Made by a program: the position numbers and the translations under genes. From positions 5,649-69,648 of the forward strand of contig JAFGIA010000415.1 of the NCBI GenBank assembly GCA_016929795.1: a stretch of 64,000 nucleotides of DNA, read 5' to 3'. This document shows, one piece after another, positions 1 through 7,535 of the stretch. This stretch comes from Anaerolineae bacterium (lineage in GTDB: Bacteria; Chloroflexota; Anaerolineae; JAAYZQ01). Under the pieces are notes generated by a model. It ran no database searches. It had not been told where the DNA came from and saw only the letters and a program-made list of their open reading frames with translations. How positions within the stretch are numbered: position 1 is the first letter of the stretch; each line of letters starts with the position of its first letter.

Positions 1-63
1 CTGGGGTTGGTCGAGAAGGGCCAGCGCTAGGACGATTCCCCCCACTATGACACCTGTTGTCAT
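1..63 (-). CDS. Small membrane protein, N-terminus only
   Basis: The first 21 codons of a minus-strand gene that runs off the left edge. The reading begins MTTGVIVGGIVLALALL, a hydrophobic stretch typical of an N-terminal membrane anchor. A strong ribosome site (AAGGAGG, 6 nt before the ATG) supports the start. The start codon abuts the stop of the 82-residue gene upstream, so it is probably the third gene of the operon that starts at 940. Its function cannot be told from this fragment. Confidence 0.6.
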   Translation of the reverse strand, partial: MTTGVIVGGIVLALALLDQPQ

Positions 64-311
64 CAGCTCCTCCTTGATTGCGGCTCATATCTTCCGATAG
101 ATTCACGATTTATCCCCTCGCCTACAGTTACGGCCGAAAGGGGCAACCCCAGATCCCGCAGCTTGGATATCAAGCCGTACAAGGCTGACTGGTCCAGGAT
201 CGAGCCAGTCAGTACCGTCTCGTTCTCCTCGGTGTGCCTGATCTCCAGGCCGTCGAGCCATTCCGACCAGCGCTCATCGATTCGTCCTTTGACGTGTATC
301 TGTATCTCCAT
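63..311 (-). CDS. Conserved hypothetical protein, 82 aa
   Basis: A short soluble protein that begins MEIQIHVKGRIDERW and has the core QSALYGLISKLRDLGLPL. I recognise the general pattern (a beta-strand start, an acidic middle and a LYGLLxxLRDLGLPL helix) from small hypothetical proteins of Chloroflexota and related phyla, but I know of no assigned function. The open frame continues upstream into the neighbouring gene, but the ATG at 311 fits the conserved start and avoids the 330-366 palindrome. It lies between a four-helix membrane protein and another small membrane protein, so an accessory role at the membrane is possible; this is inference. Confidence 0.6.
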   Translation of the reverse strand: MEIQIHVKGRIDERWSEWLDGLEIRHTEENETVLTGSILDQSALYGLISKLRDLGLPLSAVTVGEGINRESIGRYEPQSRRS

Positions 312-329
312 GGTGCGTATCCCTGGATG

Positions 330-366
330 ACCGGTCTGGCAGGCCCGAGAGGCCTGCCAGACCGGT
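330..366. repeat. Perfect 16-bp palindrome (REP-like)
   Basis: Arms 330-345 and 351-366 are exact reverse complements around a 5-nt loop CGAGA. It lies just after the stop of the membrane-protein gene on the minus strand and has no T-run, so it looks like an intra-operon hairpin rather than a strong terminator. The core CTGGCAGG...CCTGCCAG is shared with the terminator at 1040-1078, which suggests a dispersed family. Confidence 0.8.
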
Positions 367-376
367 GTTGAGCTGG

Positions 377-940
377 CTACCGCGGTCTGAGGAGCTGCTT
401 GCATACGCCCGAGACCAAGCCCAAGAGGATCGAGGCACCGATGACAATTCCCATCATGTTGCCCACGATGCTGATGTAGCTTCCGATCATGGCCGCATCG
501 AAAGACCACACCGCCCAGGCCAGGGTGCCCCAGAAAGCTCCGGCGACCAGGGCCACGACGACAATCCCCCAACCCGACCACACCGCTCGGGACCCCGTGG
601 CAAACCTGGGCGACTTGCCCGGCAGAAGCGAGGGCACCGACGCGCGCAGAACGGCCGTGTGCAGCCCCATCAGGATGATCAGGGGCACGGCGCTCACCGG
701 GAAGGAGAACCAGGCCGCGGTGATCGTGGTCCCGGCCACCGCCGTGTGTTGGATCGAGACGTACAGCGCCAGGGTCAACCAGCCGGCGATAAGGGCTAGG
801 CTAGCCGCTTCCAGGACCTTCACCCATTTGTGAAATGCCTGCTTCCATGTCGGCTGCTGTGCCATGTATTCCGCGAACCGCACCCGGGTCTCCTGTCGGC
901 TTTCGTTGGCTGCTCCTCGAAGTGCCGTCTGAATGTTCAT
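377..940 (-). CDS. Predicted four-helix membrane protein, 187 aa
   Basis: A hydrophilic N-terminus of about 40 residues is followed by about four hydrophobic segments: near residues 45-66 (ASLALIAGWLTLALYVSI), 75-97, 123-143 (WGIVVVALVAGAFWGTLAW) and 152-178. No catalytic motif is visible and I do not recognise a named family. The start is backed by AGGAGAGGAAAG directly before the ATG. It is the first gene of a minus-strand operon with the 82-residue protein and the partial membrane protein. A candidate promoter and a perfect palindromic operator lie 33-78 bp upstream, so it is probably controlled by a dimeric repressor that is not encoded in the window. Confidence 0.65.
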   Translation of the reverse strand: MNIQTALRGAANESRQETRVRFAEYMAQQPTWKQAFHKWVKVLEAASLALIAGWLTLALYVSIQHTAVAGTTITAAWFSFPVSAVPLIILMGLHTAVLRASVPSLLPGKSPRFATGSRAVWSGWGIVVVALVAGAFWGTLAWAVWSFDAAMIGSYISIVGNMMGIVIGASILLGLVSGVCKQLLRPR

Positions 941-972
941 CTTTCCTCTCCTGTTTTCCCAAGTATGGCCTC

Positions 973-1002
973 ATTGTAGCAGCTAACCGGGTAGAGTGTC
1001 AT
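973..1002 (-). promoter_or_regulatory. Candidate sigma-70 promoter for the 377-940 operon
   Basis: On the minus strand, ATGACA (997-1002), an 18-nt spacer and TACAAT (973-978) lie 33 bp before the start of the membrane-protein gene. The -35 box overlaps the palindrome at 1001-1018 by two bases. Confidence 0.5.
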
Positions 1003-1018
1003 CTATCTAAAGATAGAT
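1001..1018. promoter_or_regulatory. Perfect 18-bp palindromic operator
   Basis: ATCTATCT-AA-AGATAGAT, an exact 8-bp inverted repeat with a 2-bp centre. It abuts the -35 box of the membrane-protein promoter, which is a typical place for a dimeric winged-helix repressor. PadR-family sites are often AT-rich palindromes of this kind; that link is only a suggestion, since no PadR gene is in view. Confidence 0.6.
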
Positions 1019-1039
1019 TGGGGGTTGATTTGGTGGATC

Positions 1040-1078
1040 AAAAAAAGACCTGGCAGGTCTCGGAGGCCTGCCAGGTCT
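1040..1078 (-). terminator. Rho-independent terminator of the LuxR gene
   Basis: A perfect 12-bp stem (1046-1057 with 1067-1078, 9-nt loop) is followed on the minus strand by seven T residues. It lies 18 bp beyond the stop of the 1096-3738 gene. The stem AGACCTGGCAGG/CCTGCCAGGTCT belongs to the same palindrome family as 330-366. Confidence 0.85.
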
Positions 1079-1095
1079 GTGAATGGGTCGCCTGC

Positions 1096-3738
1096 TTACA
1101 GCAACCCCAACTCCCGACCCCGTGCGGCTGCCTGGGTACGGCTGCCGGCGTCCAGTTTCCCGCAGATATTGTGCACGTGGGTCTTGACCGTGCCTACGCT
1201 GACAAAGAGCTTGCGAGCAATCTCCTGGTTCGACAGCCCTTCAGCCATGAGCCCCAGCACCTCCATCTCGCGCTCGCTCAGCGGTTCAATGAGCCGCTGC
1301 CGCCGCTCCCTTTTTCCCTCTCCCCCTGGGAGAGGGTAGGGTGAGGGCACCTGGCCGAGCAATGAGTCCACAAACTCGGGTGCCACGGAGCGGACACCGG
1401 GCAGGAGCGCGAGAACGGCCGGTCCTTCGTCCAAGAAGACACGGCGGTAGCGCTCGGGAGCCGCCAGACGCACCGCTTCACCGAGGGAGGCCAGCGCCTG
1501 TTCTTTCGAGCCGAGAGCCTGGCGTGCCACTGCCTGCAGAATGCAAACCGTGATCAGGCAGCGGGTAAAACCGCCGTTCCGAGCATACCTTTCGAGGCTG
1601 GCGAGCAGCGCCCGCGCCTCAGCCGGCCGATTCTGCGCCAGGAGCACACGCGCGTAGGTGAGATACTTACCCTCCTGCAGTAAGCTTGGAGCGTCGGCCG
1701 GCGACAGACCGGCAGTTTGCGCCCACTGTGCCGCGGCTTCGACGTTCCCCAACTTGTGCTGAAGGTCCGCCTCCAAGGCGCTAAGGAAAGCACTCACCGG
1801 CACCAGATGAAGCGGCGCGACTGCCTGCTGCACGTCCTCAACAGTGGACCTAGCCGCTTCGTCCTCGCCGGCCAGATACTGAATCCAGGCCAGGGTAAAA
1901 GCTGCCTGGATCGCCCCTGTGGTGGGTCCGAGCTGGCGCCCAAGCCTTAGGCCTCGCTCCAGGTACTCGCGCGCCTGATCCAGTTCATTCCGATCATAGT
2001 AGATCAGACCCAACCCGGCCAGGGCGTGTCCGGCCAACAGTAGAGGGCGGCCCTGCCCGTCCACACATAGGGCCAGGGCCTCCTGGCCGAGTTTCAGAGC
2101 CGCCTGCGCCTGGCCCTGGATGTGTTCCAGCCAGGCCAGGGTGCTCAAAGCGGTAACGGCGCTGATCGGATGGCTGCTTTCTTGTCCCAAGCGCGCCAGC
2201 TCGCGGAAGGTCTGCGTCGCGGCGCGTATGTCGCCCAGGGCGGCCTGGGCCGAGGCGAGATTGGACAGGACTGCCCCCCGCAGTCCGTGTGGGTCCCCTT
2301 GCTCCAGCAAGGCCAGAGCACAACGCGCCAGCTCGATGACCTGAGGAAGATCCACCCTGGCATTGGCCAGATAGATCTGCAGCGTGACCACTAGGGCTTG
2401 GGACATCCGGGGTGAGTCAGGGTTGAGGAGACCGTCGGCCATCGCGACCCACCTCGTGGCCGATTCCAACTGTCCCAATGATAGCTGCGTCCACCCCTTC
2501 AAGGCAGCGAGCTCGGCGCTGCTGCGCAGGCGTGCTTCCGGCAGGGTGTCGAGCCAGCGGGCGAGGGTCGCGAACTGGCCATGGTTGAGAGCCTGAGCAG
2601 CGGCCGGCTCCATCAAGCGCTCCACTTCGCCCCAGGCCTGTGCCGCCAGGGCATGGCCCATGGCCTGGTCCAGGAAGCCATTGGACTCGTACCAGCGCGC
2701 TGCTCTCAGGTGCAGCGGCGCCACGTCGAGTCCTCCGCGCTGCGTGCGCAACAGGTCGCGAAAGAGCCGGTGGTAACGGTACCACGCCCCCGATTCGTCG
2801 AGGCGCACAACAAACAAGTGGGCACGGTCCAGCTCCAACAGCACCTGCCGGCTGTCGCCTCGCCCGGTGACGGCGTCGCACAGCGGCGCCGTGAGATGAT
2901 CGAGGATTGACGTCTGGAGCAGGAAATCCTGCACGCCCGGCGCTTGCCGCTGGAAAACCTCCTCGACCAGGTAGTCCAGGATGTAACGGTTGCTTCCAGC
3001 AAAGTCAGCCAGGAATCGTTGCACGTCGTCGGTCTGCTGCATCGACAGGGCCGCCAGTTGCAGGCCGGCGACCCAACCCTCGGTGTGTTCCTGTAGGACG
3101 GTGACATCGCTGGCCGAGAGGGCAATGCCCATCGTCTGCCTCAAGAACTCGGCCGTCTCCTCCTCCGTGAAGTGGAGATCGTGCTGTCGGATGTCAGTCA
3201 TCTGCCCGCGCGCACGCAGTCGTACCAGTGGCAGTGGCGGATCCTCGCGGGTGGTGATCACCAAGTGCATATGCGGCGGCTGGTGCTCGAGTAGGAAGCT
3301 GACGTGGGCGTGGATAGGTGCGGCTTGAATGAGCTGGTAGTCATCGAGAACGAGGACAAAGGGTTCGGGCACGGCCGCGATGTCGTTGATCAGGCCGGTG
3401 AGCAGCATTTCTGCGGGCGGAGGCTGGGGTGCCTGCAGCATCACCTGGGCCGTCTGTCCGATCGAGGGATCGATTTTCTGCAAGGCTGCCAGGAGGTAGA
3501 TGCCAAAGCGGACCGGGTCGTTGTCCGCCTCGTCCAGGGAGAGCCATGTGTACGCCCGGCCTGCGTCGTGTAACCAGGCACCGACGAGGGTCGTCTTGCC
3601 AAAGCCGGCCGGGGCAGAGACGAGGGTGAGCCGGCATGCCAGGCCCGCGGCTAGGCGTTCGATCAAGCGCGGTCGCGGCACCAGCCCCGCCCTCAACATT
3701 GGCGCATACAGCTTGGTCGCCAACAATGCTGTGGACAT
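1096..3738 (-). CDS. MalT-like LuxR-family ATP-dependent regulator
   Basis: An 880-residue STAND-type transcription activator. The order is an N-terminal NTPase with Walker [11 protein letters not shown] (residues 41-50) and Walker B VLVLDDY (about 128-134), a winged-helix/linker region, TPR-like helical repeats (about 340-790), and a C-terminal LuxR helix-turn-helix ([15 protein letters not shown], then [18 protein letters not shown]). By analogy with MalT, it should bind ATP and an inducer, oligomerise and activate promoters; the inducer is unknown. The start at 3738 is chosen over the longer frame because CTGGAGGGCAGAG precedes that ATG. A translated palindrome ([12 protein letters not shown]) interrupts the linker just before the DNA-binding domain. 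Its promoter (3789-3817) diverges from that of the DinB-like gene, and a terminator follows directly. Confidence 0.92.
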   Translation of the reverse strand: MSTALLATKLYAPMLRAGLVPRPRLIERLAAGLACRLTLVSAPAGFGKTTLVGAWLHDAGRAYTWLSLDEADNDPVRFGIYLLAALQKIDPSIGQTAQVMLQAPQPPPAEMLLTGLINDIAAVPEPFVLVLDDYQLIQAAPIHAHVSFLLEHQPPHMHLVITTREDPPLPLVRLRARGQMTDIRQHDLHFTEEETAEFLRQTMGIALSASDVTVLQEHTEGWVAGLQLAALSMQQTDDVQRFLADFAGSNRYILDYLVEEVFQRQAPGVQDFLLQTSILDHLTAPLCDAVTGRGDSRQVLLELDRAHLFVVRLDESGAWYRYHRLFRDLLRTQRGGLDVAPLHLRAARWYESNGFLDQAMGHALAAQAWGEVERLMEPAAAQALNHGQFATLARWLDTLPEARLRSSAELAALKGWTQLSLGQLESATRWVAMADGLLNPDSPRMSQALVVTLQIYLANARVDLPQVIELARCALALLEQGDPHGLRGAVLSNLASAQAALGDIRAATQTFRELARLGQESSHPISAVTALSTLAWLEHIQGQAQAALKLGQEALALCVDGQGRPLLLAGHALAGLGLIYYDRNELDQAREYLERGLRLGRQLGPTTGAIQAAFTLAWIQYLAGEDEAARSTVEDVQQAVAPLHLVPVSAFLSALEADLQHKLGNVEAAAQWAQTAGLSPADAPSLLQEGKYLTYARVLLAQNRPAEARALLASLERYARNGGFTRCLITVCILQAVARQALGSKEQALASLGEAVRLAAPERYRRVFLDEGPAVLALLPGVRSVAPEFVDSLLGQVPSPYPLPGGEGKRERRQRLIEPLSEREMEVLGLMAEGLSNQEIARKLFVSVGTVKTHVHNICGKLDAGSRTQAAARGRELGLL
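1316..1336. repeat. Intragenic palindrome in the LuxR linker
   Basis: CCCTCTCCC-cct-GGGAGAGGG is embedded in frame in the regulator and is translated as part of [20 protein letters not shown]-type palindromes of this kind, read as PLPxGEG, are known dispersed elements in many bacterial genomes. The element lies in the flexible stretch between the TPR region and the helix-turn-helix, where an insertion would be tolerated. Confidence 0.7.
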
Positions 3739-3788
3739 CTCTGCCCTCCAGGGTGATCGATCTCGCACACCCACCCTGCCACCACGAT

Positions 3789-3817
3789 ATTATATCACGG
3801 GGCGCTCACCTTGGCAA
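3789..3817 (-). promoter_or_regulatory. Sigma-70 promoter of the MalT-like regulator
   Basis: On the minus strand, TTGCCA (3812-3817), a 17-nt spacer and TATAAT (3789-3794). The start codon of the LuxR gene is 51 bp downstream of the -10 box. Confidence 0.7.
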
Positions 3818-3833
3818 GTCTTCTTGATTCACA

Positions 3834-3850
3834 CCAGGCCTGAGGCCTGG
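3834..3850. repeat. Palindrome between divergent promoters
   Basis: CCAGGCC-TGA-GGCCTGG, a perfect 7-bp inverted repeat between the leftward (3789-3817) and rightward (3890-3918) promoters. It could be an operator for either gene or a degenerate member of the CTGGCAGG palindrome family. Confidence 0.5.
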
Positions 3851-3889
3851 CGCACGATTAGTTGCGCTATGATGACCAGGACAGGTCCG

Positions 3890-3918
3890 TTGACATTTCT
3901 CTCTCGTCCCAGTATAAT
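3890..3918 (+). promoter_or_regulatory. Consensus sigma-70 promoter
   Basis: TTGACA (3890-3895), a 17-nt spacer and TATAAT (3913-3918): an exact consensus. It serves the DinB-like gene, whose GTG start is 45 bp downstream. Confidence 0.88.
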
Positions 3919-3963
3919 AAACGATGTCGAGCAATATGGAGATCTTGCGCTACCGGAGGGAGC

Positions 3964-4437
3964 GTGAACAGATCGCAGCTTCTGAAACGACTTGACTGCG
4001 CATGGGAAGCACTCAAGACATCCTATGCCGGGTTGTCCGACTCGGAGATGGCAGAGCCAGGGGTCACAGGCGAATGGTCGTCTCGAGACATTATTGCCCA
4101 CGTGACGTGGTGGGAAGAGGAGGCGCTGACCCATTTGCCGGTGATCCTGGCCGGCGGCAGACCGCCGCGCTACTCGGTCAAGTATGGTGGCATCGACGCC
4201 TTTAATGCCCAGATGATAGAGCAGACGAAAGGCCTGTCGCTGGCCGAGGTGCTGCAGTGGCGCGACGACACACATCGTCGCCTCATCGACTGGATCAAGA
4301 TCGTGCCGGAGGAGCATTTGGCCGGGGAGACGCGCTTTCGCCGCCGCCTGCGGCTGGACACGTATGGCCATTACCGTGTGCACTCTGAGGCGATCCGGAA
4401 TTGGCGCCAGGCCCGCGGGCACACGGACACCTCCTGA
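3964..4437 (+). CDS. DinB-like / ClbS-DfsB family four-helix protein
   Basis: A 157-residue protein matching the ClbS/DfsB (DUF1706) branch of the DinB-like four-helix bundle fold: MNRSQLLKRLDCAWEALK, then GVTGEWSSRDIIAHVTWWEE (helix with the family His) and the closing HYRVHSEAIRNW. Members include the colibactin self-resistance protein ClbS and many uncharacterised proteins; no substrate can be assigned here. I chose the GTG at 3964 because GGAGGGAGC lies directly upstream and the family starts there; a longer frame from 3862 would span the promoter. It is transcribed from a consensus promoter, so expression may be strong, and is followed by a DUF5655 gene 51 bp on. Confidence 0.8.
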   Translation: MNRSQLLKRLDCAWEALKTSYAGLSDSEMAEPGVTGEWSSRDIIAHVTWWEEEALTHLPVILAGGRPPRYSVKYGGIDAFNAQMIEQTKGLSLAEVLQWRDDTHRRLIDWIKIVPEEHLAGETRFRRRLRLDTYGHYRVHSEAIRNWRQARGHTDTS

Positions 4438-4488
4438 GACTTACGAGGCAAGAGATCGAACTGATGGTCGAGTTGATTGTGACCGCAC

Positions 4489-4845
4489 ATGACGCCGAAC
4501 GAGTTCTTGGGCGATAGCGCTCTGGCGCAAGACCTCTTTGAGGTCATTCGCCGGGAGATAAACACCCTCGGCGGGGTGAGCATGCGGGTTTCCAAAAGCC
4601 AGATCGCCTTCCGCCGGCGGCGCAGCTTTGCCTGGGTCTGGAGGCCCGGCCAATACCTGAAAGGCGAGGTAGCGCCGCTGGTTCTGACCCTTTCCTTGCC
4701 CCAACGCGACGCGTCACCGCGCTGGAAAGAGGTCGTTGAGCCGGCCCCCGGCAAGTTCACTCACCACCTCGAACTGTACGATGTAGTGGACGTCGACGAC
4801 CAGGTCAGACGCTGGCTGCGCTACGCCTGGGAAGGAGCGGCATAA
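4489..4845 (+). CDS. DUF5655 domain-containing protein
   Basis: A 118-residue protein with the complete DUF5655 core: SKSQIAFRRRRSFAWVWRP, then LSLPQRDASPRWKEVVEPAP and HHLELYDVVDVDD. The family is small, soluble and of unknown biochemical role. The ATG at 4489 follows an in-frame stop, so no longer start exists, though no clear ribosome site precedes it. It lies 51 bp after the DinB-like gene on the same strand and probably shares its transcript. It converges with the amidohydrolase gene, leaving only 29 bp between the two stops. Confidence 0.8.
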   Translation: MTPNEFLGDSALAQDLFEVIRREINTLGGVSMRVSKSQIAFRRRRSFAWVWRPGQYLKGEVAPLVLTLSLPQRDASPRWKEVVEPAPGKFTHHLELYDVVDVDDQVRRWLRYAWEGAA

Positions 4846-4874
4846 CATCGAGCGCCATTCCGGGTGATCGGTGA

Positions 4875-6146
4875 TCACCAGCCCGCGCCGTACCGGCGCC
4901 AGGTAGCTGCCAGTCTGCACCAGCTCGAAATCGAACGGCGGGAGGTGGACCATTCGTCGCGCGTCAGGAGTTCGCGTGCCACGTCGCCCCTTCCAGAAAG
5001 AGCTCCTGGTCCGTCGCCTTGCGAGGTGCTGGTTGGGGGCGCAGCAGCCATCTTGAGCGCCAATGTGTGCACGCTGCCATACTCCCGGCCCATCACCACG
5101 TCGATCTGCCCACTTTGTAGCCCATAGACCACCGACCATTGGGTGCCTGGCTGCGACACGTCCGACAGCAGCGCGATCGCCTCAGGCACGGCCAGGCGGC
5201 CGCCTGCCACGCTCAGCCGTTCCGCCAGCCTGTCGTAGCGCGTGCACTGGCTCTGTGCGTTGCCCGCCACTGAGGCTCGCAAAAAGTTGGTCGCCTGGTG
5301 CCACGCCGTTTCGTTCGGCAACACACGCAAGGCGCCGTCAAAGAATTCGATCAGTAGCGCCCGGCCTGTGCTGTCGGCGACCAGGTAGTGGACCGGTGGC
5401 CCGCCCTCCATGTCCACATTGTAGCTCTCCAGGATAGCCAGTGCCTCATCCGCCGTGCGCGCGTGGTCGAGCATCTCGCGGATGATGCCCAGCGAGCCGA
5501 TCGTCGGCTTTTGCGGATCTGGCTGAACATTTCCAGCCGGCACGGCAGCCATGCCCACCACCAGCCCGTGCTCGTTCATCCCGTCGAATGGGATCAGCGG
5601 CGCGTCGAGGAGCGCCGCCATCTCGTCCAGGGGCAGCGCATCCACACTCCCTGCACCCACGCTGCCAAAGCCCAGGTAGGCAATATCCACCATCGACACC
5701 GAAGCATACCCGTCGGGCGGGTCCGTAAAGAGGAGCAGTGCCGGGCTGAATTCCCAGTCAAAGTTCCTGCCATAGAGCATCGCCTCCTCGTCGCCGAGCG
5801 CGGCAAAGAGCGAGCATCCCCACACCGGCACTGCGCCGGGCGCACCCACCCGCTCTCTCAGGCCCACACGCCTCTGCCCGTACATGCCCTCGTAGCGCAT
5901 CGTGTAGAGCGGATAGTCGTCCAGCCGCTCCAGGCTCTCCAGCGTCGCCACTTCATCCGCCGACAGTCCCCCGGCGGCCGTATGGGTAGTTTCCGGCGTT
6001 AGGGAATCGACATGGCCTGGTGTCGTGACTGCCGGCCTCCCACCCTGGCCACACGCTGTGATTGACAGCACGAGCACCCAGATCACAGTGATGCTTGCTG
6101 CACGCCACCCACCAACCCCGCGCTGACTCGATTGTGTAGCGCTCAT
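4875..6146 (-). CDS. C45-type / choloylglycine-hydrolase-like amidohydrolase lipoprotein
   Basis: A 423-residue Ntn-hydrolase-like protein. A hydrophobic signal segment ends in the lipobox ITAC (Cys32), so it should be a lipoprotein outside the membrane. The likely nucleophile is Cys111 in VWGCSLFAALGDEEAMLYG, followed by the family GRNFDW motif and later GMNEHGLVVGMAAV and FLRASVAG. Relatives include penicillin V acylase, bile-salt hydrolase and acyl-CoA:6-APA acyltransferases, which cleave linear amide bonds; the substrate here is unknown. The start at 6146 has AGAGGGGGATGT before it. The last 60 residues are Arg/Ser-rich and unlike the rest, so a late frameshift or a divergent tail is possible. 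It is 26 bp from the unknown gene upstream and probably co-transcribed with it. Confidence 0.8.
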   Translation of the reverse strand: MSATQSSQRGVGGWRAASITVIWVLVLSITACGQGGRPAVTTPGHVDSLTPETTHTAAGGLSADEVATLESLERLDDYPLYTMRYEGMYGQRRVGLRERVGAPGAVPVWGCSLFAALGDEEAMLYGRNFDWEFSPALLLFTDPPDGYASVSMVDIAYLGFGSVGAGSVDALPLDEMAALLDAPLIPFDGMNEHGLVVGMAAVPAGNVQPDPQKPTIGSLGIIREMLDHARTADEALAILESYNVDMEGGPPVHYLVADSTGRALLIEFFDGALRVLPNETAWHQATNFLRASVAGNAQSQCTRYDRLAERLSVAGGRLAVPEAIALLSDVSQPGTQWSVVYGLQSGQIDVVMGREYGSVHTLALKMAAAPPTSTSQGDGPGALSGRGDVARELLTRDEWSTSRRSISSWCRLAATWRRYGAGW

Positions 6147-6172
6147 ACATCCCCCTCTTGCAAGCGTCCGCC

Positions 6173-7135
6173 TCATCCCCAACCTAGCCGCCCCTCCAAC
6201 CATGCCCTGTACTCATCCCCCGCCGGCATACTCAATGACGCCAGGTCATCCCAATCCTCGTACCGGCACGTCACCAGCTCTTCCAGCCTCGACGGTCGCT
6301 CACTCGTCCCGTCCTCCGCGTACAGATGAAGTGGGTAGTTGTAGGTGCCGGGCATCTCTTGCATCTCATCCCTGTCCAGGCAGGCCAGGAGGACGCCCGA
6401 CAAGATCGCCTGGTGCACGAAAATCACATACCGCCGATCCGCCTGGTAGAGCGCTTTGAACTCATCCGTCCGATACACTGCAAAAAACCGGCCGCGCCAG
6501 GCGCGGAGCAGCCCTCGCTCGGGGCGCACCACCAGGTGGCCGGCATTGAAGTAGGGTCGAATTGCTACCTGGTCCACGTGGGTGACCATCGGAAACAGCT
6601 TTTCACGTGGCACTTTGCAGCACCGGTACACGGCTGACCAGAACGCATCCGGCACCTCACCGTAGCGCGAGCCGACGTTTGTGTGATGCACCGGCCTGTA
6701 CCCAACCTGTTTGCCTTCGCCCAGCATAAACGCCCCTGGCTCTCGCAGCACCAGTGTGTTGGCGCACAGCCAGGCCAACTGCTCAGTTTGCCCACCCGCC
6801 CGCTCCTCCGCCAGCGCCGCAGCCGTCAGATCGGTTGCAAAGAAGAATCGCGCCACCTCCACGTCGATCTCGAATGGAATTAGCTCGACATCTAACGCCA
6901 ACAGCCGTTCTTGTGCGCCCACCGACAGATCCCGATCCACCCGCGCTCCATCCTGCGCCAAGTACTTGGGCACGAACCACCACAGTGGCGCTCTCGCCAG
7001 CCCACCACCAAACGTGCGGATACTGTCGGCCAGGAGGATGGCCTCGCGCTCCGAGTCCTCATTGGGAAAGACGATCGACGCGATGATCAGCTCTTCTTGC
7101 GGACGATTCACGTTTTCCATAGCCTTACCCTCCAT
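6173..7135 (-). CDS. Conserved hypothetical protein, about 320 aa
   Basis: A soluble protein I do not recognise with certainty. It has an N-terminal beta/alpha pattern (EELIIASIVFPNEDSEREA), a LADSIRTFGG segment, FNAGHLVVRPERGLLRAW and a C-terminal TYNYPLHLYAED. FNAGHLVVRP recalls the acceptor region of GT-A glycosyltransferase-like folds, but no DxD metal site is obvious. Two starts are plausible: 7135 (AAGGGAG upstream) and 7120 (GGAGGG upstream, beginning MENVNRPQEE). The amidohydrolase lipoprotein follows 26 bp downstream, so the two probably form an operon. Confidence 0.6.
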   Translation of the reverse strand: MEGKAMENVNRPQEELIIASIVFPNEDSEREAILLADSIRTFGGGLARAPLWWFVPKYLAQDGARVDRDLSVGAQERLLALDVELIPFEIDVEVARFFFATDLTAAALAEERAGGQTEQLAWLCANTLVLREPGAFMLGEGKQVGYRPVHHTNVGSRYGEVPDAFWSAVYRCCKVPREKLFPMVTHVDQVAIRPYFNAGHLVVRPERGLLRAWRGRFFAVYRTDEFKALYQADRRYVIFVHQAILSGVLLACLDRDEMQEMPGTYNYPLHLYAEDGTSERPSRLEELVTCRYEDWDDLASLSMPAGDEYRAWLEGRLGWG

Positions 7136-7204
7136 GAATGCTCCCTTGATCAACGCACGTCGGCTCCATCTTGCTCAGCCCGGGTTCGCCGAATCCCAGC
7201 TCGG

Positions 7205-7333
7205 CTACATTGCCTCCCCTCGTTGCTGCTTACCTGACGGCGTCTCGTTGGACCAGATCTCGGGCCTGTCAGTCAGGCTGCCGACGAACAGGTCCAGGGC
7301 ACCGTCGCTGTCCAGGTTGCCCAGCGATGGCAT
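7205..7333 (-). pseudogene. VCBS / FG-GAP repeat fragment
   Basis: A 42-codon reading begins MPSLGNLDSDGALDLFVGSL and continues DRPEIWSNE. The pattern GNLDSDGALDLFVG...xxWxN is the classic calcium-binding FG-GAP/VCBS blade of extracellular beta-propeller proteins, which normally carry several such blades. Just upstream on the same strand, HDPELIVLVGKDG and RFSNNG appear in other frames, so frame has been lost. Best read as the relic of a larger cell-surface protein. Confidence 0.55.
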
Positions 7334-7427
7334 GGACCATCTTTTCCCACCAGCACAATCAGTTCGGGGTCATGGCTTCAGCCGTGACGCAGACTCGGCA
7401 GCAATCCTCGACGGCCGGCAGCCGTTG

Positions 7428-7456
7428 TTGCTGAAACGGACAACATGTGGTAAAAT
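7428..7456 (+). promoter_or_regulatory. Candidate promoter of the second MalT-like regulator
   Basis: TTGCTG (7428-7433), a 17-nt spacer and TAAAAT (7451-7456), 79 bp before the ATG at 7536. Confidence 0.55.
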
Positions 7457-7535
7457 CGAATTTGTGCGGTTTCGCTGGGTTGGCCGGTCGCTTGCCGCCT
7501 GGGCAGCAGCCGGTAGAGTGGCAAGTGAGGGAGAG

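Larger units (their letters stand above)
7136..7535. other. Intergenic region with a gene relic and a promoter
   Basis: No intact gene of normal length fits here. On the minus strand it holds a decayed VCBS/FG-GAP repeat fragment (7205-7333); on the plus strand it holds the promoter of the second MalT-like regulator (7428-7456) and its leader. The long plus-strand open frame that crosses it is the upstream extension of the regulator and is not supported. Confidence 0.6.

Noticed and set aside
4714..5139. Alternative minus-strand frame at the amidohydrolase C-terminus (FDFELVQTGSYLAPVRRGL)
   Set aside because: It looks protein-like and could mean a late frameshift, but it also runs antisense through the DUF5655 gene and I cannot match it to the family, so the intact frame is kept.
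6711..7535. Upstream extension of the second MalT-like gene (275 codons)
   Set aside because: It overlaps the opposite-strand gene and relic, is Ser/Arg/Pro-rich, and the paralogue starts at the position matching 7536, which has a good ribosome site.
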